Part shown: one piece after another, positions 41,327 to 50,376 of the stretch | Position numbering within the stretch: position 1 is the stretch's first letter | How the letters are laid out: the number at the start of each line of letters is the position of its first letter | Source of the DNA: Yinghuangia elevatio | GTDB lineage: Bacteria > Actinomycetota > Actinomycetes > Streptomycetales > Streptomycetaceae | Reading direction: 5' to 3' | Length of the DNA stretch: 64,000 nt | Assembly (NCBI RefSeq): GCF_040649515.1 | Contig: NZ_JBEZFP010000031.1 | Span: 1 to 64,000, forward strand | Position numbers and translations under genes: made by a program | Notes under the pieces: model-generated | Told to the model about the DNA's origin: nothing | The model's database searches: none | What the model saw: the letters and a program-made list of their open reading frames with translations, nothing else

Positions 41327-42859
41327 ATGAGTAGCGCCGAGGCGAGTCCGGATACCGAGGAGCAGCCGCCCGAAGGCCGCGGGTTCCGATTCCCCAGCGC
41401 GCTGACCGTGCTCGCGATCGTCACGATCGCGGTGTGGGCGCTGGCCTTCCTCATCCCGTCCGGGCAGTACGAACGGGATGCCGACGGCAAGCCCGTGCAG
41501 GGCAGCTTCCGCGAGATCTCGTCCCCCCAGGACTTCGTCCAGCGGCTCAACGACCTGTTCCTGTCGCCAGTCAACGGCCTCTACGGCATCCAGGACACCC
41601 AGACCGGCCAGGTCGCTCCGGACAACTCGGGCGATCTGTACGGCAGCGCCGCGGTGTTCCTGTTCGTGCTCGCCATCGGCGCGTTCATCACGGTCGTGTT
41701 CGCCACCGGCGCGCTGGACCGGGGCATCGCGCGGCTCGCGCACCGCCTCCGGACCCGGGGCGCGGTGCTGATCATCGCCATCATGGCGGTGTTCTCACTG
41801 CTCGGATCGGTCGAGGGGTTCGCCGAGGAAACGCTCGGCTTCTACGGCCTGATCGTGCCGCTCATGCTGGCGCTGGGCTACGACCGCATGGTGGCCACCG
41901 GCACGATCATCCTCGGCGCCGGGGTGGGCGTGCTGTGCTCGACGGTCAACCCGTTCGCCACCGGCGTCGCCTCGTCCGCCGCCGGGATCTCGCTCGGCGA
42001 CGGCATCGTGCTGCGGCTGCTCATGCTGGTGGTGCTGACCGCGGTGACCATCGCGTACGTCGTGCGCTACGCCGCGCGCGTCAAGGCCGACCCGTCCCGT
42101 TCGATCGTCGGGTTCCTGCCGGGCGACCGGGAGCAGGCGGAGGCGTCGGCGGGCACCGAGCCGGAGCCGCTCACCGGCACGCACAAGATCGTGCTGGTCG
42201 CGGTGACGGTGACCTTCGTGTTCATGATCTTCTCGATCATCCCGTGGGCGCAGGTGCTGACCGGCGACGCGGACGCCACGCCGTACGGCTGGGAACTCGA
42301 CTGGTCCTTCGCGCAATTGGCCGCGCTGTTCATCGTCGCGGCGGTGGTCGTCGGGGTGCTCGCGCGGCTCGGCGAGAAGAAGCTGAGCGCGACGCTGATC
42401 CAGGGTGCGGGCGACTTCGTGTCCCCCGCGCTGATCATCATGCTGGCCCGCGGCGTCACGGTGATCATGAACAACTCCAAGGTCACCGACACCGTGCTGC
42501 ACTCGATGGAGGGCGCGGTGTCGGGGACGTCGTCGGCGGTGTTCGGGATCCTGATCTTCGTGGTGAACCTGCCGCTGGCGTTCCTGATCCCGTCCACCTC
42601 GGGCCACGCGACGCTCGCGATGCCGATCCTCGCCCCGCTCGCCGACTTCGCGGACGTGCCGCGCGCGCTGGTGGTGACGGCGTGGCAGGCCGCGTCGGGG
42701 TGGATGAACCTCTGGGTCCCGACGACGGCCGTCATCATGGGCGGCGTGTCGCTGGCGAAGGTCGGCTACAACCAATATCTGCGGTTCGTGGCACCGCTGT
42801 TGGCGATCCTGTTCGTCCTCATCTGCGGGTTCGTGGCGTTGGGCGCGGGGTTGTCGTAG
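41327..42859 (+). CDS. YfcC-family (short-chain carboxylate/basic amino acid type) transporter
   Basis: A 510-aa membrane permease with 11-13 hydrophobic segments (first: ALTVLAIVTIAVWALAFLIP). Diagnostic stretches: IPSGQYERDADGKPV after the first helix, SLLGSVEGFAEETLGFYGLI, GVGVLCSTVNPFATGVASS, and near the end LIPSTSGHATLAMPILAPLA and AWQAASGWMNLWVPT. These identify the YfcC/DcuC-like superfamily, whose members carry C4-dicarboxylates, short fatty acids or arginine/ornithine; the substrate here is unknown. ATG 41327 follows GAGGTGGGGG. The gene stands alone and ends at a strong hairpin shared with the iron importer. Confidence 0.86.
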   Translation: MSSAEASPDTEEQPPEGRGFRFPSALTVLAIVTIAVWALAFLIPSGQYERDADGKPVQGSFREISSPQDFVQRLNDLFLSPVNGLYGIQDTQTGQVAPDNSGDLYGSAAVFLFVLAIGAFITVVFATGALDRGIARLAHRLRTRGAVLIIAIMAVFSLLGSVEGFAEETLGFYGLIVPLMLALGYDRMVATGTIILGAGVGVLCSTVNPFATGVASSAAGISLGDGIVLRLLMLVVLTAVTIAYVVRYAARVKADPSRSIVGFLPGDREQAEASAGTEPEPLTGTHKIVLVAVTVTFVFMIFSIIPWAQVLTGDADATPYGWELDWSFAQLAALFIVAAVVVGVLARLGEKKLSATLIQGAGDFVSPALIIMLARGVTVIMNNSKVTDTVLHSMEGAVSGTSSAVFGILIFVVNLPLAFLIPSTSGHATLAMPILAPLADFADVPRALVVTAWQAASGWMNLWVPTTAVIMGGVSLAKVGYNQYLRFVAPLLAILFVLICGFVALGAGLS

Positions 42860-42883
42860 GCGCGGTCGACCGGATCCGTGCAG

Positions 42884-42928
42884 GCTGACCGCCGGCCGGG
42901 TCGGTCACCGGCCCGGCCGGCGGTCAGC
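42884..42928. terminator. Bidirectional terminator between YfcC and iron-importer ATPase
   Basis: A 17-bp perfect stem: 42884-42900 pairs with 42912-42928 around an 11-base loop. It overlaps the stop codon of the convergent ATPase gene. Confidence 0.8.
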
Positions 42929-43844
42929 GGATGCTCAGCGGGGTGCCGGGAGCGGCCGGGATCACCAGCGGGGTACCGGTCTCGGGGTCGTCGATGATGC
43001 GGCACGGCACGTGGAAGACCTCCTCGACCAGTTCGGCGGTCACGATGTCGCCGGGGCGGCCCTCGGCGACGATGCGGCCCTCGCGCATGGCGATGAGGTG
43101 GGTCGCGTACCGGGTCGCCTGGTTGAGGTCGTGCAGGACCGCGACGAGTGTGCGCTCCTCCTCGCGGTGCAGCCGCGCGCACAGGTCGAGCACCTCGATC
43201 TGGTACGCGATGTCGAGGAACGTCGTGGGCTCGTCGAGCAGCAGCAGCGGCGTCTCCTGGGCGAGCGCCATGGCGATCCACACGCGCTGCCGCTGTCCGC
43301 CGGAGAGTTCGTCGACCGCGCGGTCCGCGAGTTCGAACACGCCGGTCGCCCGCATCGACGCGTCGACGACGCGCTCGTCCTCCGGCGACCACTGCCGCAG
43401 CAGCTTCTGATGCGGGTAGCGGCCGCGGGCGACGAGGTCGGCGACGGTGATGCCGTCCGGCGCGATCGAACTCTGCGGCAGCAGGCCGAGGGTGCGGGCG
43501 ACCTGCTTCGCGGGCATCGACGAGATGTCCCGGCCGTCGAGCAGCACCTGACCCGACGACGGCTTGACCATGCGGGCGAGCGCGCGCAGGAGCGTCGACT
43601 TGCCGCACGCGTTCGGTCCCACAATCACGGTGAAGGACCGGTCGGGTATCGCGACGCTGAGGTCCTTGGTGATGACGCGCTTGTCGTAGCCGAGGGTCAT
43701 CGCGTCGCCGTGCAGGCGGGTCGACGCGGTGGCGCCCGGAGTGGTGCCGCGGGTGTCGTCGTCCACCGCCGTCGGGCCGACCGCGTTGTCGGCCGCCGGG
43801 GCCGTGACGGTGTCCGGAGTGCCGGTCGTTCCTGAGGTCTTCAC
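42924..43844 (-). CDS. Iron-siderophore ABC importer, ATP-binding protein (FepC-like)
   Basis: A 306-aa ATPase. Walker A GPNACGKST (about residues 75-83), Q-loop LGLLPQSS, signature LSGGQRQRVWIAMALAQE, Walker B LLLLDEPTTFLD and the H-loop VLHDLNQATRYATH all match the FepC/FecE/CchE group. About 40 extra N-terminal residues (Thr/Ala/Pro-rich) precede the domain. It powers uptake of ferric siderophores with the two permeases encoded upstream. GTG 43844 follows AAGGA; the gap to the permease stop is six bases, so this is the last gene of a three-gene operon read toward lower coordinates. Confidence 0.88.
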   Translation of the reverse strand: MKTSGTTGTPDTVTAPAADNAVGPTAVDDDTRGTTPGATASTRLHGDAMTLGYDKRVITKDLSVAIPDRSFTVIVGPNACGKSTLLRALARMVKPSSGQVLLDGRDISSMPAKQVARTLGLLPQSSIAPDGITVADLVARGRYPHQKLLRQWSPEDERVVDASMRATGVFELADRAVDELSGGQRQRVWIAMALAQETPLLLLDEPTTFLDIAYQIEVLDLCARLHREEERTLVAVLHDLNQATRYATHLIAMREGRIVAEGRPGDIVTAELVEEVFHVPCRIIDDPETGTPLVIPAAPGTPLSIR

Positions 43845-43850
43845 TGTCCG

Positions 43851-45008
43851 TCAGATCCTTCCCGCGCGGCGCTGGGCCGCGAGCATCACCACGAGATAGC
43901 CGCCACCGAGCAGGCCGGTCACCACGCCGACCGGCAGCGGGTCGTCGGCGAACGCCCGCTGTGCGATCCAGTCCGAGCCGACCAGCAGCACGGCGCCCAT
44001 GCACAGTGAGGGCAACAGGTTGGGCCCCGGCGCGGCCGTGAGGCGGCGGGCCAGCTGAGGGGCCGTCAGCGCGACGAACGACACCGGTCCGGCGGCCGCG
44101 GCGGCCAGTGACACCAGCACGATCGCACCGAAGAGGAGGGTGAGTCGTACGCGTTCGACCCGTACGCCGAGCGCCGCCGCCGCGTCGTCACCCATCTCCA
44201 GCATGCGCAGGGCGGGACCGCACCCGATCAGGATCGCCGGGACGAGCACCGCCATCGCGACCGCGAGCGGCATGACGTCGGTCCAGTCCCGCCCGTCCAG
44301 GCTGCCGGTCTGCCACAGCAGCGCACGGGACGCCTCGGCGAGCTTGGCGCGCGTGAGCAGGTAGCCGTTCACGCCGGTCAGGATCGCGGTGACGCCGATG
44401 CCGGTGAGGATGAGCCGGAAGCCGTGGACGCCGCGGCGCCAGGCCAGGACGTACACGAGCACGCCTGCGGTCAGCCCGCCCGCGGCGGCGCCGAACGCCA
44501 CCGCGCCCGTGCCGCCGCCGAGCACGACGACCGCGAACAGCGCCCCGGTGCCGGAGCCGGCGGTGAAGCCGAGGAGGTCGGGACTGCCCAGCGGGTTGCG
44601 TACGACGGCCTGGAAAACCGCCCCGGACAGGCCCAGCGCGGCGCCGACGAGCAGGGCCACCCCCGCGCGCGGCAGCCGGAGTTCGCGGACGATGAACTCG
44701 TCGGCGGGGCTGCCGCTGCCGAGCAGGGCGTCGACGACGCGGCCGAAGCCCATCGGGTAGTCGCCGCTGCCGATGCACAGGACCGCCAGGGCGAGCGCGG
44801 CGATGAGGCAGAGGGCGCCGGCGGCCATCGCGCGGGGGCGGTAGCGGACGGACATCGGTCCGACGCGCAGGGCACGGTCCGAGGCCGCGCCGGAGGCCGG
44901 GCGCGACGTCGAGGCAGGAGTCGAGGCGGGCGTCGAGGCAGGGGGCGAGGCTGCGGTCGAGGTCGAGGCGGACGTCGACTTGGGTGCGGTCAGCCGGCTG
45001 CCGCTCAT
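43851..45008 (-). CDS. Iron-siderophore ABC importer, permease (FecD-like)
   Basis: A 385-aa permease of the FecCD family with about nine hydrophobic segments. Typical stretches: LRLPRAGVALLVGAALGLSG, FQAVVRNPLGSPDLLGFTAG, LLWQTGSLDGRDW, GDDAAAALGV and GPVSFVALTAPQLAR. Residues 10-45 are a Ser/Thr/Ala/Pro repeat tail. ATG 45008 overlaps the TGA of the first permease (ATGA), so the two are translationally coupled and form the membrane heterodimer. Confidence 0.88.
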   Translation of the reverse strand: MSGSRLTAPKSTSASTSTAASPPASTPASTPASTSRPASGAASDRALRVGPMSVRYRPRAMAAGALCLIAALALAVLCIGSGDYPMGFGRVVDALLGSGSPADEFIVRELRLPRAGVALLVGAALGLSGAVFQAVVRNPLGSPDLLGFTAGSGTGALFAVVVLGGGTGAVAFGAAAGGLTAGVLVYVLAWRRGVHGFRLILTGIGVTAILTGVNGYLLTRAKLAEASRALLWQTGSLDGRDWTDVMPLAVAMAVLVPAILIGCGPALRMLEMGDDAAAALGVRVERVRLTLLFGAIVLVSLAAAAAGPVSFVALTAPQLARRLTAAPGPNLLPSLCMGAVLLVGSDWIAQRAFADDPLPVGVVTGLLGGGYLVVMLAAQRRAGRI

Positions 45009-46165
45009 GCGCGCACCGCCTGCGCGCGGCGCAGCAGGATGAGGAAGCACACGCCGCCGACCACCGAGGTGACTGTGCCGACCTGTACCTCGGCGGGGCG
45101 GGCGACCAGGCGTCCGACGACGTCCGCGAGGAGCAGCAGCGCGGGAGTCAGGATCGCGCAGTAGGGGATCAGCAGGCGCAGGTCGGGTCCGGTGAAGACG
45201 CGTACCGCGTGGGGCATGATCAGGCCGACGAAGACCAGCGGCCCGCAGGCGGCGGTGGCCGCGCCGCAGAGCAGCGTGACGGTGAGCATGGCCCCGGCGC
45301 GGGTGCGGGCCGGGTTGCCGCCGAGTCCGCGGGCGGCTTCGTCACCGAGGGCGAGGGCGTTCAGCGGGCGGGCGAGGCCGAGGGCGAGCAGGAGGCCGGC
45401 GGCGATGAACGGGCCGACCTTGGCGGCGGTGCCCATCTCGGCGCTCGCGAGCGAGCCGATCGTCCAGAAGCGCAGGTCGTCGAGGGCCGAGCTGTCGAGG
45501 AGCATGACGGCCTGGACGTACGAGTACAGCGCCGCGTTGAGTGCGGTGCCGGCCAGCGCGAGGCGGGCGGGGGTGGCGCCGCGGCCGCCGCTGACGGCGT
45601 ACACGAGGACCGAGACGACGGCCGCACCCGCGAACGCAAACCACACGTATCCGGAGAAAGTTGACACACCGAGCGCCGTAATTGCCGTGACGACGGCGGC
45701 GGATGCGCCCGCATTGATGCCCAGGAGTCCCGGATCGGCCAACGGGTTGCGGGTCACGGCCTGCATGACCGCACCGGCGACGCCGAGGGCGAGTCCGACG
45801 AGCAGGCCGAGCACGGTGCGCGGCAGGCGCATGTCGTGCACGACCGTGTAGCCGGTGGAGTCCACGTCGAACAGGCCGTTCCAGACCTGACCCGGGCTCA
45901 GGTGGCGTGAGCCGAGGGCCAGGCTGAGGACGACGGCCGCGAGGAGAAGCGCGAGCGCGACCGCCATGCCGACCGCTGTCGGTATGTGGCGGCGGGGCGG
46001 CGTCTTCCGCTCGGCGGCGCCCGTGCCGACGGCGGGCGGCGCGTCGCGGCCGGCACCCGTCGCGGTCCGGTGACCGGCCAACGGGCCTGCTCCGGCACCC
46101 ACTTCGGGCGACACCGCATCGGCCCGTCCGGACACCGGCGGGCTACTGGACTGCGCGGGTCCCAC
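45005..46165 (-). CDS. Iron-siderophore ABC importer, permease (FecC-like)
   Basis: A 386-aa FecCD permease. Signature stretches: MRLPRTVLGLLVGLALGVAG, MQAVTRNPLADPGLLGINAG, FWTIGSLASAE, LGDEAARGLGGNPA and CGPLVFVGLIMPHAVRVFTG. Around 60 residues of N-terminal Ala/Gly/Pro tail precede the first helix, so the true start may be a later GTG; GTG 46165 has no strong ribosome site. It is the first gene of the operon permease-permease-ATPase, divergent from the binding-protein gene. The iron box at 46225 lies 60 bases upstream of its start. Confidence 0.86.
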   Translation of the reverse strand: MGPAQSSSPPVSGRADAVSPEVGAGAGPLAGHRTATGAGRDAPPAVGTGAAERKTPPRRHIPTAVGMAVALALLLAAVVLSLALGSRHLSPGQVWNGLFDVDSTGYTVVHDMRLPRTVLGLLVGLALGVAGAVMQAVTRNPLADPGLLGINAGASAAVVTAITALGVSTFSGYVWFAFAGAAVVSVLVYAVSGGRGATPARLALAGTALNAALYSYVQAVMLLDSSALDDLRFWTIGSLASAEMGTAAKVGPFIAAGLLLALGLARPLNALALGDEAARGLGGNPARTRAGAMLTVTLLCGAATAACGPLVFVGLIMPHAVRVFTGPDLRLLIPYCAILTPALLLLADVVGRLVARPAEVQVGTVTSVVGGVCFLILLRRAQAVRA

Positions 46166-46224
46166 TCACGTGCTCCGATCGCGCGCCTGCCGGTGTTCCC
46201 CCACATCCGGCCCTGGACAGAAAC

Positions 46225-46243
46225 GAAGGTTAGGTTAACCTAA
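46225..46243 (-). promoter_or_regulatory. Iron box (DmdR/IdeR-like)
   Basis: On the minus strand the 19-mer TTAGGTTAACCTAACCTTC matches the consensus TTAGGTTAGGCTAACCTAA at 15 of 19 positions, by eye. It contains the perfect palindrome TTAGGTTAACCTAA (46230-46243). It lies between the divergent permease operon and the binding-protein gene, so iron-loaded DmdR/IdeR would repress both. Confidence 0.78.
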
Positions 46244-46357
46244 GCCTCCTGACCCGCCGGTAGCTACCCGCCGCGGCCGCGTTCTCGCGGTGGTGGGCGT
46301 ACGCGTGCCGGTCCCCGCAACCACAGCAGTCCGCACGTCCAGCACAAGGAGCAGTCC

Positions 46358-47416
46358 ATGCCGCACGTTCCCGCCGTCTCCCCGACCCGGCGCAGAATCC
46401 TCGCCGCGGGCGCCGCCCTCGGCATCGGAGCGCTCGCCACCGCGTGCGGCGACGACAAGAAGGACAGCGCGGGCGGCGCCGGGAACACCGGCGGTTCGAC
46501 GGCACCGAACGGAGGTTCCGCGGACGGGGCGTGGGGCTTCCGGGACGACCGCGGCCAGGATGTCTCCGCGAAGAAGCGGCCGAAGAACATCGTCGCCTTC
46601 GTGGGCAGCGCCGCCGCGCTGTACGACTACGGCATCGAGTGCACGGGCGTGTTCGGCCCGACGAAGGGCACCGACGGCAAGCCCAACGTGCAGGCCGGCG
46701 ACATGGACATCAGCAAGCTCACGATCCTCGGCGAGGAGTGGGGCCAGTTCTCCGTCGAGAAGTACGCGGCTCTCCAGCCCGAACTGCTCGTCTCCGCCGT
46801 CTACGACAACAACACCCTCTGGTACGTGCCGGACGACAGCGCGGACAAGATCCTCCTGCTCGCCCCCAGCGTCGGCATCCGGGTGGCCAAGGTGTCGCTG
46901 ACCGAACCGCTCGCACGCAACGCCGAACTGGCCGCGTCCCTGGGCGCCGACCTCAACGCGCCGAAGGCCGTCGACGCCAAGAAGCGCTTCGAGGCGGCGT
47001 CCGAGACCCTGCGCCAGGCGGCGAAGGCGGCAGGCGGCCTCAAGGTCATGGCGGCGTCGGGCGCCGCCGAGCAGTTCTACGTGTCGACCCCCGACCCCTC
47101 CGCCGACCTGCGCTACTTCAAGGAGCTCGGCGTCGAGTTCGTGCTGCCGAAGAACCTCGACGCGGATGGTTACTTCGAGGTCCTCAGCTGGGAGAACGCC
47201 GGCGCGTACCACGCCGACGTGATCATGATGGACAACCGCTCGGTGGCGCTCCAGCCCAAGGACCTCACCAACAAGCCGACCTGGAACGAACTGCCCGCCG
47301 TCAAGGCCGGCCAGGTCATCCCGTGGGCGAGCGAGCCGCGCTTCACGTACGCGGGCGTCGCCCCGCTGATCGAGCAACTCGCCGCCGCCGTCCAGAAGTC
47401 GCGCAAGCTCGCGTGA
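46358..47416 (+). CDS. Iron-siderophore ABC importer, substrate-binding lipoprotein
   Basis: A 352-aa binding lipoprotein of the FepB/FhuD group. The N-terminus has a twin-arginine-like SPTRRRILAAGAALG and a lipobox LATAC with the Cys at residue 30, followed by a Gly/Asn/Ser linker. The binding domain starts at DDRGQDVSAKKRPKNIVAFV and continues through VEKYAALQPELLVSAVYD. ATG 46358 follows AGGAG. Divergent from the permease operon across the iron box. The siderophore-interacting protein gene follows at 146 bases. Confidence 0.87.
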   Translation: MPHVPAVSPTRRRILAAGAALGIGALATACGDDKKDSAGGAGNTGGSTAPNGGSADGAWGFRDDRGQDVSAKKRPKNIVAFVGSAAALYDYGIECTGVFGPTKGTDGKPNVQAGDMDISKLTILGEEWGQFSVEKYAALQPELLVSAVYDNNTLWYVPDDSADKILLLAPSVGIRVAKVSLTEPLARNAELAASLGADLNAPKAVDAKKRFEAASETLRQAAKAAGGLKVMAASGAAEQFYVSTPDPSADLRYFKELGVEFVLPKNLDADGYFEVLSWENAGAYHADVIMMDNRSVALQPKDLTNKPTWNELPAVKAGQVIPWASEPRFTYAGVAPLIEQLAAAVQKSRKLA

Positions 47417-47562
47417 CCCTCGCCGGGTGCGCGGGGCGGCCCGGGCCGGCCCGCACCGGCGGCCCAACTCGGCCCCGCGCTCCCGGCTCCTACGCCACGC
47501 ACGCCGACCGCCGCCGCAGGCGGCCGGGAACCCGCAGCACGTATCACGATCGGAGTCACGCG

Positions 47563-48417
47563 ATGGGCAACCCCGAGGTCCCGTTCCGGTTTTTCGACCT
47601 GCACGTGCTGCGGGTCGCGCAGGTCGGTCCCGGCATGGTCCGCGTCACGTTCGGCGGCGAGGACCTGAAGGCCCTTGTCAGCGACGGCCGCGACCAGCGG
47701 CTCAAGCTCTTCCTGGCACACGAGGGACAGGACGCGCCGATAGTGCCAGTCGAGGCGGGCGAGGAGTGGTTCGCCGCCTGGACGGCCATGGACGCGAACG
47801 AGCGGGCCGTCATGCGCACTTACACCGTACGCGACGCCCGCCGCGACCCGGACGAGATGGACATCGACTTCGCGATGCACGGGGACACCGGCCCCGCGTC
47901 GCGCTGGGCGCGCCGCGCGCAGCCCGGGGACCGCGTCATCGTGATCGGCCCGTCCGCACCCGACAACGGCGGTGCGGACTTCAACCCGCCGGAGGGTTCG
48001 GAGTGGGTGCTGATCGCCGCCGACGAGACGGCGCTTCCGGCCGTCGAGGGCATCCTGCGCTGGCTGCCCGCGGACCTGCCCGCACGCGTCTGGCTGTCCG
48101 TCGACCATGCGGGCGACAAGCGCGAACTCCTCAGCGCGGCCCAGGTCGACGTGCGGTGGCTGGTGCGCGACGGCGGCCCCGACACGCTCGCGGCGGCCGT
48201 CGAGGGCGCGGAGCTCCCGGACGGTGTGGTCTACGCCTGGATAGCGGGCGAGGCCGGCATGGTCCGCGCCGTGCGCCGCAACCTGGTCCGCGACCGCGGC
48301 ATCGACCGCAAGGCCGTGACGTTCACCGGGTATTGGCGCCGCGGGGCCACCGACGACGACCTGCTCGCCGAATCGCTGGCCGGCCAAGAACCGCACCTCC
48401 CCGGCGCGGACGAGTAA
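47563..48417 (+). CDS. Siderophore-interacting protein (ferric-siderophore reductase, ViuB-like)
   Basis: A 284-aa flavoprotein of the SIP/ViuB family. FAD-binding MRTYTVRDARRD (about residues 86-97), a second core DFAMHGDTGPASRWARRAQ, the NAD-domain WVLIAADETALPAVEGILR with the conserved DET, then YAWIAGEAGMVRAVRR and the C-terminal TGYWRRG are all present. It reduces ferric siderophores in the cytoplasm using NAD(P)H, releasing iron. GGAG precedes ATG 47563. It follows the binding-protein gene and is probably in the same iron-regulated transcript. Confidence 0.87.
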   Translation: MGNPEVPFRFFDLHVLRVAQVGPGMVRVTFGGEDLKALVSDGRDQRLKLFLAHEGQDAPIVPVEAGEEWFAAWTAMDANERAVMRTYTVRDARRDPDEMDIDFAMHGDTGPASRWARRAQPGDRVIVIGPSAPDNGGADFNPPEGSEWVLIAADETALPAVEGILRWLPADLPARVWLSVDHAGDKRELLSAAQVDVRWLVRDGGPDTLAAAVEGAELPDGVVYAWIAGEAGMVRAVRRNLVRDRGIDRKAVTFTGYWRRGATDDDLLAESLAGQEPHLPGADE

Positions 48418-48643
48418 CCCCCTCACCGCCGCGGGCATTCGCGGACAGCGTGCCGGCCGTCCCGATCCCCGGGCGCCGCGGCACGCACGCGGAGTTGTGG
48501 GGTGCGGTTCCACTACTGACAGTGGACCGGGGTCCGCAACCCGAGTTCGGCGCCGAACAAGAGGTCCGCCGCGCGAGGCCAGTCGGCTGCGAGGGAGATG
48601 CGATCGCCCCCCTTGTTTGGCCTTGGCGCGCGTTGGGGGAGGG

Positions 48644-49663
48644 CTATGACGGCGATTCGTTGTGCTCGGCCAGCAGTGGGGCGATTGCCCTGGCGAGGCG
48701 GGCCTGCCAGGCGTCGGCGTCACCGCGCACGGCGGGGTGCTCGGCGTGGAAGGAGCGCCAGTCGACCGTCCAGTTGCGTACGTCGTGGTCCGTCAACGGG
48801 CCGATGCCGAGCGCGCCCGCCTTGGCGAACACGCGGCGAAGCAGCCCCGGTTCGAGGCGGGTGCGCGGCGATTCGGCGAGCAGTACCGCGTCGAAGAGGT
48901 CCTTGCCGCGGGCCCTGTCGTCGCCCGCCGAGTCCACGTGCAGCCACAACAGCTTCCATGCCAGCGAGAGTTCGCGGCTCGCCGTACGCACGACCGTCGG
49001 CCCCAGCTCGTCGGCGCGCGGCACCAGCGCGAACACCGGCGGTTCGGGCATCGGTTCGTCCAGCGCGAAGTCGAGCTGCACCTGCCCCTCGAGACCGCCG
49101 TCGGCGTGCCACGGCAGGCGGACTCGGACTCCCCCGCCGCCGGTCGGTCCGAAGTCGTATTCGTCGTAGTCCCAGGTCGAGTCGATGTCGTACCGGCTCG
49201 GCGCGAGGCGTACGCCGCATGGGGTCACCGGACGCTGTTCGAGCAACGACAGTACGGCGCCGCTCGGATCGCGCTCGTCGTCGTACGGATCCTGCACCCA
49301 GTGCGTGCCCTCCGGCGGCACGACGGGGTGGCGGCCGCCGGTGTCGAGCAACTCGCCCTCGTCGCGGTACAACTCGTACGCGGTCGCTCCCCCGTCGGCC
49401 TCCGGCCAGTCCTGGACGCGGTCGACGCTGTCGACGTAGGGGTACGGGTCAAGGCGGTCGACGGGGACCGCGGCCGGGGGCAGCACGATCCAATCGAGAT
49501 CGCGCGGCGGGCGCGCCCGGTCGCCGGCCCACGCGACCATGGCCATGCTGCCGCGCAGGACGAGAGCGTCGGACCAGGGGGCCGTCGAGACCAGCGCGAG
49601 GACGTGGTCGAGGGCGGCGCGGTGGGCGCGTTCCCACGCGTCGGTGCCGGGTGCGTGGGTCAA
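48644..49663 (-). CDS. Nucleotidyltransferase-like protein (AbiEii/AbiGii-type)
   Basis: A 339-aa protein. The segment DALVLRGSMAMVAWAGDRAR followed by PPRDLDWIVLPP (about residues 30-62) has the Gly-Ser and DxD pattern of minimal nucleotidyltransferases of the AbiEii/MenT type. The remainder has LSLAWKLLWLHVDS and RGKDLFDAVLLAES, also typical of that family (K-x-x-R/KDLxD). Such enzymes often modify tRNA or proteins as toxins, but family members outside toxin systems exist. TTG 49663 overlaps the previous gene's stop (TTGA), so both are coupled; GTG 49690 is possible. The spacer 48418-48643 after it shows no supported gene. Confidence 0.7.
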   Translation of the reverse strand: MTHAPGTDAWERAHRAALDHVLALVSTAPWSDALVLRGSMAMVAWAGDRARPPRDLDWIVLPPAAVPVDRLDPYPYVDSVDRVQDWPEADGGATAYELYRDEGELLDTGGRHPVVPPEGTHWVQDPYDDERDPSGAVLSLLEQRPVTPCGVRLAPSRYDIDSTWDYDEYDFGPTGGGGVRVRLPWHADGGLEGQVQLDFALDEPMPEPPVFALVPRADELGPTVVRTASRELSLAWKLLWLHVDSAGDDRARGKDLFDAVLLAESPRTRLEPGLLRRVFAKAGALGIGPLTDHDVRNWTVDWRSFHAEHPAVRGDADAWQARLARAIAPLLAEHNESPS

Positions 49664-50376
49664 ACTGCACCGCCGACTGCGCCGAACCACCCGGCGTCGA
49701 CTGCCGGATTGTCGTCGTGGACGACGAACTCCTGCTCGATCTCGACGACTTGCAAGCCCGCTTCGGCGAGGGCGTCGCGGAGGAGGCGCAGTCGGCTGTG
49801 CGCCTCGGACCGTCCGACGCCGTGGCAGCGCTGGGTGACGAACCGCTCGTGGCCGCCGGTGTCGGGGCGGAGGCGGCGGGCGTTGCGGGAGACGCGGGCG
49901 CTGTGGCGTACGGCGATTGCGGTGACCTGGCCGATGTCGGCGTGGGTGGTGAGCACGAGCTTGACGTGGTGCTCGAAATAGCAGTCGGGCGGGAGGGTCT
50001 TCGCCTCGCCTGACGTGCGCGGAACCCCCTGGTTGGAGGGCGCGGCCTCGATCTTGACGCGGACGACGTCGAAACCGGCGCGGCGCAGGTCGGCGGTGTG
50101 GGCGGCAACGGCCGCACGCTGGGTCGTGAGGGTGCCGCGGCCGCGCAGGGTCAGCATGGGCTGGTCGGGGACGCGGCCGGCGTCGAGGAGGATCCGCGTG
50201 TACTTCGCACCGTTGCTGGCGGCCCAGTCGCGCAGTTGGGTGTCGGTGGCCGGTCCGGCCGCCGACACGGTGACGTGCGTCTCGAAGTCACCGGTGAAGT
50301 CGGGGCGGGCGTCGGTGCGGACGTCGGTGCGTGCGGCGGGGTGTACGCGCGCCGCGTCGTCCATGCGTTCGGTCAC
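49660..50376 (-). CDS. Uncharacterised protein with internal duplication
   Basis: A 238-aa protein I do not recognise. It appears to be two copies of one beta-alpha-beta-alpha-beta unit. The first starts at FETHVTVSAAG and contains LRDWAASNGAKYTRILLDAG, TTQRAAVAAHTADLRRAGFD, VVRVKIEAAP. The second starts at YFEHHVKLVLTTHADIG and contains HERFVTQRCHGVGRSEAHSR, LRDALAEAGLQVVEIEQEFV. Each unit begins with an E-x-H-V strand, a possible active-site or metal motif. It is translated together with the nucleotidyltransferase-like gene, whose TTG overlaps its stop. GTG 50376 is used; ATG 50364 is possible and neither has a strong ribosome site. Confidence 0.6.
   Translation of the reverse strand: MTERMDDAARVHPAARTDVRTDARPDFTGDFETHVTVSAAGPATDTQLRDWAASNGAKYTRILLDAGRVPDQPMLTLRGRGTLTTQRAAVAAHTADLRRAGFDVVRVKIEAAPSNQGVPRTSGEAKTLPPDCYFEHHVKLVLTTHADIGQVTAIAVRHSARVSRNARRLRPDTGGHERFVTQRCHGVGRSEAHSRLRLLRDALAEAGLQVVEIEQEFVVHDDNPAVDAGWFGAVGGAV

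Noticed and set aside
48500..48640. Short minus-strand frame with ISLAADWPRAADLLFGAELG
   Set aside because: It has some coding bias but no start codon or ribosome site and cannot be assigned; too weak to list as a gene.
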